A stretch of 64,000 nt of DNA from Durusdinium trenchii (Eukaryota; Sar; Dinophyceae; Suessiales; Symbiodiniaceae): assembly GCA_963970005.1 (NCBI GenBank), contig CAXAMN010004002.1, positions 634,186-698,185 on the forward strand, written 5' to 3'. Every line of letters begins with the position of its first letter. Within the stretch, counting starts at the first letter, position 1. A program made the position numbers and the translations under genes. The notes under the pieces are model-generated. The model searched no databases. It saw only the letters and a program-made list of their open reading frames with translations, and was not told where the DNA came from. Below, one piece after another: positions 48,801-56,830 of the stretch.

Positions 48801-50585
48801 ATGCATTTTCCGTGGCCCTATGCTCACACCACGCCACCACCACTACCTACCACACAACCTCAACCCACATGGCCGATGCCACAGCCATCAACTGCACCCA
48901 CCTATCCCTCGACACAACCACCGGCATACCCTCACCTCCAACCACAACCATTTCAACCACAACCGGTTTTATCCGCCCCTACTGCCACCGCACTGACCTA
49001 CGGCACACCATCCACTTGGACTTTTGTCCCCCCATGTCACGTGCCACCGCAACCCACACATCCAGCTCCAGTGTTTCCGACAGCAGCACCTCCCCCGTCC
49101 TACCTGCTGCCACCACATCATCCCACACCACCAGCTGAACTTCCTCCCCCCACTACACTGACACATCCCCCTCCAACACAGCAACAGACCGCGATTGCCA
49201 ATTATCCATCCACAGATCCCCAATGTGCCATCCCCCAGGGCGTTTGGCAACCCTATTCAGCCTTTCCCCCCGTCACACAACCTCCACTCCAACCGGGGCC
49301 CCCGCCACCGCCTCCACAAATTACCACTGCCTCAACGCCAACCCAACCTCCATTTCAACAGCAGCTACCATCGGATCCAACACCACCGATCCAACCCATC
49401 CCCACGACTGCCCAGGACAATCCACTACCAGTCCAAAACACACCGGCCACCGTATCCCAACATTCAGCATCCCCCTCGCTGGTCTCGGCCACACCAGCAC
49501 CGGGACCTTCAATACCAGCACCAGACAAACCTGACACCACTGCCTCACCAGCACCACAACCACCTTCCCCACAACCACCACACAGCAGTCGCCGCCACCA
49601 TCACAAGAGCCGACGCAAGTCCGACCATCACCACAGAGGACGCCACCGCCACCGCCGCCGACATCGCCATCACCACCATTCCAAACACCACAGCAAAACC
49701 AGGCGACGGCGTTCGCCCTCCACATCCACCTACACATCTAGCCTCACACCATCCCGCAGTCGGTCCCCACCACAACCCATTGATCTACGCCCAAACACCG
49801 AACACGCGAACCCTGATCCCTCTCAATATCCCACCACAGCCGTCATCCGTCGCCCACTCAACCGTTGGCGACCTCCACCCAACTTTCACACCCTCACACC
49901 CGCAGACCAAATCCTGGAATGGCTCGAATTCCACGCCACCCAACTCGACAATCCCAACAGACCACAACACCAGTACATTGCCAATATCCTCACAGACTGC
50001 AACATCTCCTACAAGGAGATCAACGATTTCCGCCAATACACCCACGCTAAGTGGAACGACACAACTCACCAATACGACCAATTCCAGTACTATGCCATTT
50101 CACTTCCCTTCCTCAACACCAAAGCCACTACACCCGAGCCACCTGCGGTTTCCCGCGCCACATCAACCCACCGAGAAGTTGCCCACATCAACGCAGGCCA
50201 CACAGGCCCCGTCGGCAACATTTCCAACATTCTACGCCAAGGCCGTTTTCTACCCAGCACACTCCACTGTGCCAACTACCCTGGATTTTTTGCCCAGGGC
50301 GTTCGCATCACCCACAACCAACCCCATGACCACAACGAACTTGCCCGCATCATCCACAACACCTGGCAACTCCACAAGAACTCCCATTCCCTTATCATCA
50401 CACTCCTTGCTTGGGGCGCCGCCACAAAGTATACCTCTGGAGGTGAGGAACACGCCATGAACTTCCTTAACGACCACCATGGTGCGGTCTTTCATCAGAA
50501 GGGCCGCTGCTGGGTGATCCACCCGGACCACGCCATTGTCAAAGGACTGGCCTGGTCCACCAACTCCACCCCACCGGACCCATAA
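48801..50585 (+). CDS. Retroelement ORF1: Pro-rich protein with His/Arg-rich basic tract and C-terminal globular domain
   Basis: The ORF runs 594 residues from ATG to TAA. Residues 1-250 are Pro/Thr/Gln-rich. Residues about 258-300 are an extreme His/Arg/Lys tract, followed by Ser-Arg-type sequence (SLTPSRSRSPP), a composition typical of nucleic-acid binding. Residues about 345-590 are a separate domain with ordinary composition; around 467 it reads H-T-G-P-V-G-N-I-S-N-I-L-R-Q-G-R, then G-F-F-A-Q-G. This H-G/N-I/G pattern recalls ADP-ribosyltransferase-like folds, but similarity is weak and no function is claimed. By position it could be a structural or Gag-like RNA-binding protein. Overlapping ORFs of 421 and 138 codons are shadows caused by the CCA-rich composition. 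Confidence 0.78.
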   Translation: MHFPWPYAHTTPPPLPTTQPQPTWPMPQPSTAPTYPSTQPPAYPHLQPQPFQPQPVLSAPTATALTYGTPSTWTFVPPCHVPPQPTHPAPVFPTAAPPPSYLLPPHHPTPPAELPPPTTLTHPPPTQQQTAIANYPSTDPQCAIPQGVWQPYSAFPPVTQPPLQPGPPPPPPQITTASTPTQPPFQQQLPSDPTPPIQPIPTTAQDNPLPVQNTPATVSQHSASPSLVSATPAPGPSIPAPDKPDTTASPAPQPPSPQPPHSSRRHHHKSRRKSDHHHRGRHRHRRRHRHHHHSKHHSKTRRRRSPSTSTYTSSLTPSRSRSPPQPIDLRPNTEHANPDPSQYPTTAVIRRPLNRWRPPPNFHTLTPADQILEWLEFHATQLDNPNRPQHQYIANILTDCNISYKEINDFRQYTHAKWNDTTHQYDQFQYYAISLPFLNTKATTPEPPAVSRATSTHREVAHINAGHTGPVGNISNILRQGRFLPSTLHCANYPGFFAQGVRITHNQPHDHNELARIIHNTWQLHKNSHSLIITLLAWGAATKYTSGGEEHAMNFLNDHHGAVFHQKGRCWVIHPDHAIVKGLAWSTNSTPPDP

Positions 50586-50724
50586 CGCCACTGCCACACA
50601 TCCACACACCACTACCACCTCCACATCCACTTTTGGTCTCACACCACCACTCAACCTTTGCTGTAGCAGCAAAAAAGAGCCTCTTGCAGCAGCCACGGGC
50701 ATTTTGAACCCTTCATTTTTCTAG

Positions 50725-50732
50725 CTCCGCAG
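50725..50732 (+). promoter_or_regulatory. Possible trans-splice acceptor CTCCGCAG after ORF1
   Basis: TTTTTCTAGCTCCGCAG is followed by TATTTGCTGAG. It is the same pyrimidine-CCGCAG form seen before the other ORFs, but lies about 285 nt upstream of the ORF2 ATG. Confidence 0.4.
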
Positions 50733-50962
50733 TATTTGCTGAGAATCTTTTGAATTGTATCGGCTGTTTTGCAGGAGTCTTTCACATGTCAGTTTCTGCA
50801 TCGTGGAGAGTGATTCTTTAAGCCATGTACTCGATTGTCCAATCTGCATTGCGTACTCACCCTTTTGCCTGTGGGAATTTGACGCTCGCTTAATTCATAT
50901 GCACGGCCTCGGAATGATGTGCTTCCTCAGACTCGCCGCTTTCCGGCTGCTTTGGCGCGCTG

Positions 50963-50968
50963 CCGCAG
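50963..50968 (+). promoter_or_regulatory. Putative trans-splice acceptor for ORF2
   Basis: GCTGCCGCAG precedes the ORF2 ATG (51017) by 48 nt. It fits the spacing of the acceptors of ORF3-ORF6. Confidence 0.5.
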
Positions 50969-51016
50969 CAACCTGTGACGATTCTTGACTACTGCACACC
51001 CCTACATCTCAGCCCC

Positions 51017-51826
51017 ATGAGCAGCAAGCTGACACCTCTACAAAACGACACCGCAACTCTCCTACACAAAACCGCAGTGGCACTTTCCCAGGTGCACAAC
51101 CTGCTTCGACAAGCAACAGATATTGTAGCACACCTCCACACGGTTTTCCTCCACCACAGCCACCAAGCAGACCCCACTTTCCGCCAACACTTTCAGCCAC
51201 TTCCAACTCCACCCAATCACCCCATACGTTTACCATCCACCACCTCATCCTGTGACTCAGCACCATCCAGACCACCCATCCGTTCACCAGCACCACCCTT
51301 ACAGGATTCAGACGACACTCCAACAACACCCCCTGTTCCACAACCCACCACAACACGCAAGCGGAAGCAACCACCCCCACCACCACTGAACCAACACGCC
51401 GATTGGGACGCTTGGGACGGCGACGCTGATTGTCGCCTGATCGAACTCGAAAACCCAAAACTTCGTCCCAACTGGACTACTGTGGCCCGCCGAGTGGGTT
51501 TCTCCGTTGCGCAATGCCAAGCCCGATGGCAAGAACTCAAAGACATGCAACGACAGCAAGACCAGCAACTTTTCTCCACACCACTACCACCTGCACCACC
51601 ACGGCAAGCACCTTCCCCCTCGCCAACACCTACATCACCAGCAGTTTCCCCAGCACCACATTCACAACCGGACTTCTCCCCTTCCCCCACCACAACACCA
51701 CCGACTTCACAATATCCAACGACTCCAGCTGCTGCGCTGCTGCCGCCGGCTGCTGAGCGATCGCTTAGTGAAGACAGTCATCCGGAGAAATCTCCACTCA
51801 CGCCAGTTGGCAGCTATTTCATTTGA
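51017..51826 (+). CDS. Retroelement ORF2: Myb/SANT-like DNA-binding protein
   Basis: The open frame begins at a GTG at 50975, but the first ATG is at 51017 (269 residues), downstream of a CCGCAG acceptor, so the ATG is preferred. The N-terminal 50 residues are helical (L-x6-L repeats, TATLLHKTAVALSQVHNLL). The middle is Pro-rich with a KRK basic patch. Residues about 128-180 carry a Myb/SANT-like unit: D-W-D-A-W-D, then L-I-E-L, N-W-x-x-V-A-R-R-V-G, and Q-C-x-x-R-W-x-x-L, with the spaced Trp residues and QCxxRW of the third helix. Such domains bind DNA, including telomeric DNA. The tail is Pro/Thr-rich. The domain suggests target recognition or control of transcription; this is inference. Confidence 0.72.
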   Translation: MSSKLTPLQNDTATLLHKTAVALSQVHNLLRQATDIVAHLHTVFLHHSHQADPTFRQHFQPLPTPPNHPIRLPSTTSSCDSAPSRPPIRSPAPPLQDSDDTPTTPPVPQPTTTRKRKQPPPPPLNQHADWDAWDGDADCRLIELENPKLRPNWTTVARRVGFSVAQCQARWQELKDMQRQQDQQLFSTPLPPAPPRQAPSPSPTPTSPAVSPAPHSQPDFSPSPTTTPPTSQYPTTPAAALLPPAAERSLSEDSHPEKSPLTPVGSYFI

Positions 51827-51963
51827 TCCGTTTCACCCACTTTCCTTACGGCGTGCCGCACGACAAATCCGCTGACATGCACTGAATTTTGTTTATTCAC
51901 ACCCAATTTATGTTCACCCAGTTGCCCACCTTTGATGTTACAGTTTTCAGGCTCACCTCAGCT

Positions 51964-51969
51964 CCGCAG
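51964..51969 (+). promoter_or_regulatory. Putative trans-splice acceptor for ORF3
   Basis: TTTTCAGGCTCACCTCAGCTCCGCAG is followed by CCTTTTGTACG; the exon start resembles the CCATTTTGG of the DinoSL. The ORF3 ATG lies 33 nt downstream. Confidence 0.58.
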
Positions 51970-52002
51970 CCTTTTGTACGCCATCACAATCCATCACTTG
52001 TC

Positions 52003-52611
52003 ATGGCCAATCCTCGCGCTCGCCCTCATAGCAACTCTGACGATACAGAACACTACCTCCCACATTGCCCTCCGAGCTGGCTCCAACCTTCGATTTGTAC
52101 CCAACCCGATTTTCAATCCCTCAACGGCTCTTTGGACCTCCTATCTATGGTCAACCAACATCTCCGCCGTCACCCATTCCACACTGAACCTATGCCAAGC
52201 CGGACTCACTTTCAAGACCAGAGAGCATACAACCTCCTCTACCGACTACGCGGCGACCTGATCTTGCTAGACCGCCTGATCGATGACCTCTCCCAGGCTC
52301 GACGACTCCTTCAATTTGTCACCACTGGCCCCGGGCTCCCAGGACAATACCGCATCAACCCCACAGCCACACTCTCCAGCAGAAACCTGGCTATTATCCA
52401 CAACATACCGCCAGGTTTTCCACTACCACCCGGGCTTTCCAGCCGGTCACCCACTCCTTCACCACGTACCCCACCACAAGACGCAGCCCGCCTGCACTCA
52501 TCCTGGACAGGCCCTCCACCACAAACTACCCCAGCAACTCACACCAACATTACCACTCACACTAGGGAACGTTCACGGTCCCGCGACAGCTTCTCACACC
52601 ACATGGGCTAA
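52003..52611 (+). CDS. Retroelement ORF3: member of an internal paralogous family
   Basis: The frame is open from 51889, but an acceptor at 51964-51969 makes the ATG at 52003 the likelier start (202 residues). A helical module of about 85 residues ends with Q-A-R-R-L-L-Q-F and a Gly/Pro turn reading PGLPGQYRINPT. The same module is in ORF4 (PGSPGHYRIDPT) and, more divergent, in ORF6. The C-terminus is Pro-rich and ends with an RSRSRD-type stretch, also found in ORF4. Function unknown; a repeated module in a retroelement suggests a structural or adaptor role. Confidence 0.7.
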   Translation: MANPRARPHSNSDDTEHYLPHCPPSWLQPSICTQPDFQSLNGSLDLLSMVNQHLRRHPFHTEPMPSRTHFQDQRAYNLLYRLRGDLILLDRLIDDLSQARRLLQFVTTGPGLPGQYRINPTATLSSRNLAIIHNIPPGFPLPPGLSSRSPTPSPRTPPQDAARLHSSWTGPPPQTTPATHTNITTHTRERSRSRDSFSHHMG

Positions 52612-52820
52612 CTACAGCAACATCCAACCTCCAGCTCTCCGGCAGCCGCCGCGCAATTTTTGTCAACTATGTGACAGCATCCCTACCCACGGCTACTGTT
52701 GCTTTCGTTTTTCAAGTCTCACAGACTTTCTCGGCGAGCGGAAAAATTCCGCCATGCAACCGAATTTCTTTTCACTTTCACACTGCCTACTAGTTGTTCC
52801 TCTTGCTTGCCACTTTCTGT

Positions 52821-52826
52821 CCGCAG
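52821..52826 (+). promoter_or_regulatory. Putative trans-splice acceptor with DinoSL-like exon start, ORF4
   Basis: CACTTTCTGTCCGCAG is followed by CCATTTGACCGAACAG. CCGCAGCCATTT differs from DinoSL CCGTAGCCATTT at one base. The ORF4 ATG lies 47 nt further on. Confidence 0.65.
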
Positions 52827-52873
52827 CCATTTGACCGAACAGTTTCTTCATAAACGTGCGCCCTCCCTACGAC

Positions 52874-53605
52874 ATGATGCCTCCCGATGATCTACGAACT
52901 CCACAACCTCCTCACTCAGCGACCACTACATTTTCCCCTGGCCCACCCACTTCACACCACAGCTACTTTTTACCGAGCAATCCCATGCCATACTTGGCTC
53001 CATCAGTGACACACCAACCTGAACTACTCCTGCTCCACTGGATGATCACTACCATATCCACACTGGTCGAAGATCTCCAACATCACCCCATTGTGCGAGA
53101 TCCCATCCCCCCAATGTCTACTTTCACCAATACACCAGCTTACAGACTTTTTCTGCAGACACGCAACACATTACGACATTTGATCAATACCACCCACGAC
53201 GCCCGCCGTGGACTCACCAGGCTGCAATTCCTCCCTGGCTCACCAGGCTCCCCTGGTCACTACCGCATTGATCCCACCATTGACATCCCACCACAGCAAA
53301 CCAACCTCCTCTCCGGAACCACCTCACAACACAACCCAGCCACACCATCACCCACCACCACGCCGCCGCTCCTCCACCGGCTCAGTGACAGAGACAGGTC
53401 TCGTTCTAGAGACCGCCTTCCCCTCACCACACTCTCACAGCCAAACCACACAACTTCAGGGCACCAGATCATCCCGGACCGCCCTTCCGCAGCTCCCGGC
53501 CACCGCGGACACCTGCATCAAGCACTCTGGACGGCCTCCACCTCCAGCTCCACCTCCTCGGTAGCTTGCCACCTGCTTGCTGACACACCGTTTTCTTCCC
53601 CCTGA
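52874..53605 (+). CDS. Retroelement ORF4: paralogue of ORF3
   Basis: The first ATG downstream of the acceptor is at 52874 (243 residues); the frame is open from a GTG at 52856. Residues about 50-145 form the shared module: a hydrophobic helix (LLLHWMITTISTLVEDL), H-P-x-x-x-x-P-[IM], a second helix starting A-Y-R-L, D-A-R-R, and the turn PGSPGHYRIDPT. The C-terminal part is Pro/Thr/Ser-rich with DRDRSRSRDR. Length and layout follow ORF3, indicating a tandem gene duplication inside the element. No known family. Confidence 0.72.
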   Translation: MMPPDDLRTPQPPHSATTTFSPGPPTSHHSYFLPSNPMPYLAPSVTHQPELLLLHWMITTISTLVEDLQHHPIVRDPIPPMSTFTNTPAYRLFLQTRNTLRHLINTTHDARRGLTRLQFLPGSPGSPGHYRIDPTIDIPPQQTNLLSGTTSQHNPATPSPTTTPPLLHRLSDRDRSRSRDRLPLTTLSQPNHTTSGHQIIPDRPSAAPGHRGHLHQALWTASTSSSTSSVACHLLADTPFSSP

Positions 53606-53728
53606 GGCATAGGATAACGCTTGATCTCACACATCACGCTTTGATCAGAGATCGAAAAAACTTGTCCTCTTTGCTTTGCTTTCTTCACTCTATCTCTATT
53701 TTACCACCCAGCAGTCACACATTTTTCT

Positions 53729-53734
53729 CCGCAG
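53729..53734 (+). promoter_or_regulatory. Putative trans-splice acceptor with DinoSL-like exon start, ORF5
   Basis: CACATTTTTCTCCGCAG is followed by CCATTTGAACTC, close to the DinoSL CCATTTTGGCTC. The ORF5 ATG lies 57 nt downstream. Confidence 0.68.
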
Positions 53735-53791
53735 CCATTTGAACTCTCGACGGGCCGTTTCATACCACTCGCTTCGCCTTCCCACCATCCC

Positions 53792-54625
53792 ATGGACTAC
53801 GACTCTCCAGATTGGGATCGCACTCCCACGGAGTCTATCGAAGTGAAGGAAGAGACGCCACACCTCACCAAAGCAGAAGCCGATGCATCATCCACCAAGG
53901 ACCCAAAGCTGGAACTCATGAAAAAGGAAGAAGACTCCCCACAGCATGTTCCCATGCTTTGCCCTCCGGTCAGCGCAGTACCGGACAAAACCTCTACCAC
54001 GTCCACAACGCCACCACCCAAAGCCCCTCCAGTCTCTCATACATCATACCGCAACCTATCTACACGCAACACACCACAGACCAACCTCAAGCCAACACCA
54101 ACACCGCCTGGTGCCACCCCTCCGCACACCACATCAGCACCACCATCCACCACATCCTCCACCAGCACTGAGGACCCAGTTATCCTCACCACCAATGTTC
54201 CCATTCTACCAAAAGCACGTCCGGGGCACCCACCCATCAATACCACTTGGGTGCGCCCTCCACAATGGCACCAAGCCCACCCTTCAACAGCACCCACACG
54301 CAACCCTGTACAGGTCACTATTCCACGTCCCCACCGGAATGGCCAACTCCTACCCTTCAACTTTTCCAACGACATCAAGCATTACCTCAATCCCACAGCA
54401 CATCCCACTCGACGGCCAGTCACATCAAGTCCCGTACCGCCATCTCACTTCAGACCAACCACTACTACCAACACCACTACAGTTTTCCCACCGGTACCCC
54501 CCATTCCCGATGCGCCACTAACAGAGCAGCAGGCGGCCACGCTCCAACAAACCATCCTGCGGATTGCGCGCCAAGCCGCCGCTGCAGCCGCGGCTGAGCT
54601 CAACTCACGCCACAGCAGCTCATAG
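53792..54625 (+). CDS. Retroelement ORF5: Pro/Thr-rich protein with acidic N-terminus
   Basis: The ATG-to-TAG ORF of 277 residues has an acidic/lysine N-terminus (residues 1-55, including VKEETPHL and MKKEEDS), a Pro/Thr/Ser-rich middle, and a C-terminal Ala-rich helix (AATLQQTILRIARQAAAAAA) ending in SRHSSS. No catalytic motif is visible. It sits between acceptor sites, so it is probably expressed from its own trans-spliced message. A 191-codon ORF in another frame is a shadow. Confidence 0.68.
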   Translation: MDYDSPDWDRTPTESIEVKEETPHLTKAEADASSTKDPKLELMKKEEDSPQHVPMLCPPVSAVPDKTSTTSTTPPPKAPPVSHTSYRNLSTRNTPQTNLKPTPTPPGATPPHTTSAPPSTTSSTSTEDPVILTTNVPILPKARPGHPPINTTWVRPPQWHQAHPSTAPTRNPVQVTIPRPHRNGQLLPFNFSNDIKHYLNPTAHPTRRPVTSSPVPPSHFRPTTTTNTTTVFPPVPPIPDAPLTEQQAATLQQTILRIARQAAAAAAAELNSRHSSS

Positions 54626-54795
54626 TCTCACCCCGCACCTTCACACAGCGTGTGATGACTAAAAAGAACGCCACCTCCGTTCGGTTTTTTCGCTTTCCAC
54701 TTTTTTCGACTTCTCCTACATTTTCCTGCCCATTCTACTTAGTTGGACACCTGGTTTTAACCTCTCACTCCCACATGCAAGTGTGTTCCACCGGA

Positions 54796-54801
54796 CTGCA
54801 G
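54796..54801 (+). promoter_or_regulatory. Putative trans-splice acceptor for ORF6
   Basis: GGACTGCAG is followed by CCGTTTTTCAAACTCG, again resembling the start of the DinoSL body (CCATTTTGGCTCAAG). The ORF6 ATG lies 61 nt downstream. Confidence 0.55.
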
Positions 54802-54862
54802 CCGTTTTTCAAACTCGTGATCGTTACCTGCAACCGTGCACCGCCTCCACACTTAGCTGTCA

Positions 54863-56350
54863 ATGGAGCGGCACGCCGACTATGATGAGCAGTCTGAGGT
54901 TCTACTTTTTTTCAATGAAGATCCGGAGGAAACACCTCCGCAAGTGCAGGATCCAACATCCCCGCAGCAACCTCCACCCAACCCACTTTCCCCACCCTCA
55001 CAACCCGCACCATCAGCCACCACAAACATCTCGGCAGACCAATCGTTTTGGGCCGAAGTATACACCCTCCAACCACCCCACGCCCTTATGGGCATCCTCA
55101 CCGACCTTCACGTCCACAGATTCGTTCTTCACCAACACCTGGACAGCCTCAACGCCCTCACTGACACCCCTATCGGACATCCACCTTTAACTGATACACT
55201 CCCACCACCTGTCCAGCGGCTCATTGCCATTTACCACAACAACGTACAACGCATCCAGAGCCACACCCGCCTGGCTCTCAACGCCATTGACACCATGGCT
55301 CGGTTTCCCCCAGCAGCATATTTCCTGGATCCCAACCTAACCGCACAGACCTCCACATCAACACACAACGAGACTGACCATCCTCCCAGTTCCACTTCAC
55401 CCCTGCGCTTCTACCCAATTCCCACCGCCACAACCCGAAGTACTACTTTGCAGGACGTCGCCACTCAAACTCCTCCACCGTCAGAATCCATCCTGGCCAA
55501 TCCACTTCCACCACTTCTCATGCACGAATCCCAACAGACCACACCTCGAGCAACCCCTCGAACAGCCACCCACCACCGTCATGTCCAGACGGACATCCAC
55601 GCCATCGTCCAGCTCCCTTCTTTTGCCGGCCTCATGCCCACAGCAGACAGCAACCAATCGGCAACTTCCCCTCCCGCAGCCAGCAGTACGTTTCCCACAG
55701 CATCCCCCAATCCCACATCAGCCACCAACAAACAACCACACGATCGCTGGCAATACGTCAACCTCATCCCCACACCTCCTGTCACTTTGCCCGAACAGCC
55801 CCACACTCCACCTACATTTCCATCCCCCATCGGCGGCACACCACGCAACAGGCGTTCCAAGACACCTCCTCGCACCACTACCCCCACTCGCACCCGCCAG
55901 CCAGATCCACGCACAGGCTCCCCAACGCCCCCCTGGCAGTGCCTCCGGCATCAACTGCCATGCTACCACTACAGTCCACCCACTTCCAAAGCGACCACCA
56001 CCGTCGCTCTCTCAAGCCCTACAGCAACACTCTACCACCGAACCCCTTCAACCTGTTCCCCCGGCAACTGGCTGGCCTTCTTTTCAAGGCGGATCTTATA
56101 CGCAAGCACCGTCAGTGGCACCACCAACAGCCGCTCCTACACCCACTCACCCGTGGCCAGCACAGTACTCCATTCCAACACAGCAACCCACCCCTTTCAT
56201 CTCACCACAGACTGGCTCCTCCACCTTGAGTTCACCACCCCCGGTGGTCACACTCCGCCCACCCACGATCTGGTTGGACGCGCAAGGGCGCCCCTTGCCG
56301 CTATCACAACAGGACTACGATCCAGTCACCGACCCGTGGCATGCAGATAA
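54863..56350 (+). CDS. Retroelement ORF6: third, diverged copy of the ORF3/ORF4 module; possible frameshift
   Basis: The ORF is 495 codons from ATG. The N-terminus is acidic (MERHADYDEQSE). Residues about 61-160 form a helical module ending A-Y-F-L-D-P-N, similar in layout to ORF3 and ORF4 (helix, H-P-P-L or H-P-F, helix with NAIDTMAR, then Y-x-[IL]-[DN]-P). The rest is Pro/Thr/Ser-rich. After about 55930 the annotated frame loses its Pro-rich character and gains Cys and Leu, while the overlapping +1 frame (open 55581-56357) becomes coding-like and ends PPTIWLDAQGRPLPLS and then DPWHADNH. A 1-bp indel or a programmed frameshift near 55930-55960 is therefore likely. Function unknown. Confidence 0.68.
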   Translation: MERHADYDEQSEVLLFFNEDPEETPPQVQDPTSPQQPPPNPLSPPSQPAPSATTNISADQSFWAEVYTLQPPHALMGILTDLHVHRFVLHQHLDSLNALTDTPIGHPPLTDTLPPPVQRLIAIYHNNVQRIQSHTRLALNAIDTMARFPPAAYFLDPNLTAQTSTSTHNETDHPPSSTSPLRFYPIPTATTRSTTLQDVATQTPPPSESILANPLPPLLMHESQQTTPRATPRTATHHRHVQTDIHAIVQLPSFAGLMPTADSNQSATSPPAASSTFPTASPNPTSATNKQPHDRWQYVNLIPTPPVTLPEQPHTPPTFPSPIGGTPRNRRSKTPPRTTTPTRTRQPDPRTGSPTPPWQCLRHQLPCYHYSPPTSKATTTVALSSPTATLYHRTPSTCSPGNWLAFFSRRILYASTVSGTTNSRSYTHSPVASTVLHSNTATHPFHLTTDWLLHLEFTTPGGHTPPTHDLVGRARAPLAAITTGLRSSHRPVACR

Positions 56351-56523
56351 CCATTGATCACGCAGCTGCAGCTCCTGAGGCGCCTGCCATGATTCCACCG
56401 AAGATGACTTGTACAACATGTTACCACCCTCACTCCCTCCTTTTTTGGCCATGTAGTTTCAGTTTTACCACAACTTTCCAACAACACGCCCACCATCATC
56501 TTCGGGCAGTCGCTCAGCTCGCT

Positions 56524-56529
56524 CCGCAG
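56524..56529 (+). promoter_or_regulatory. Putative acceptor CTCCGCAG downstream of ORF6
   Basis: CAGCTCGCTCCGCAG has the common form but lies about 300 nt upstream of the ORF7 ATG. A second candidate, ATTTTCAG, ends at 56768, 62 nt before the ATG, and fits the usual spacing better. Confidence 0.42.
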
Positions 56530-56830
56530 ACAACCACGTTCAGTTTCACCTTGCACAACGAAAAACAGCGCGCTTCCGTGGACAGTCTGATTTTCAATAT
56601 GTTGTTCGCACCCACACAGGCGCCTTTTGGGGTTTTTTCCGGTTTTCCTGTGTTTTCAGCGGTCGTTCGAGTTTTTCTCTTTGACACCGGTTTTCCGGCG
56701 GCATGACTGTTTCAACGCCACCATTGCTCCCCCAATTGACTGTCTTGCACCTGTTTTCACATTTTCAGCTTGCTCAAATCAACAACCGGTGATCCACGCC
56801 CACGATCCAGTGATACTTCGCTCAGCCACC

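Noticed and set aside
49195..50460. 421-codon + strand ORF overlapping ORF1
   Set aside because: It is the +1 shadow of a CCA/CAC-rich region with few stops in any forward frame. ORF1 has an ATG after the leader, a basic tract and a globular domain; the shadow has only Pro/His/Thr runs.
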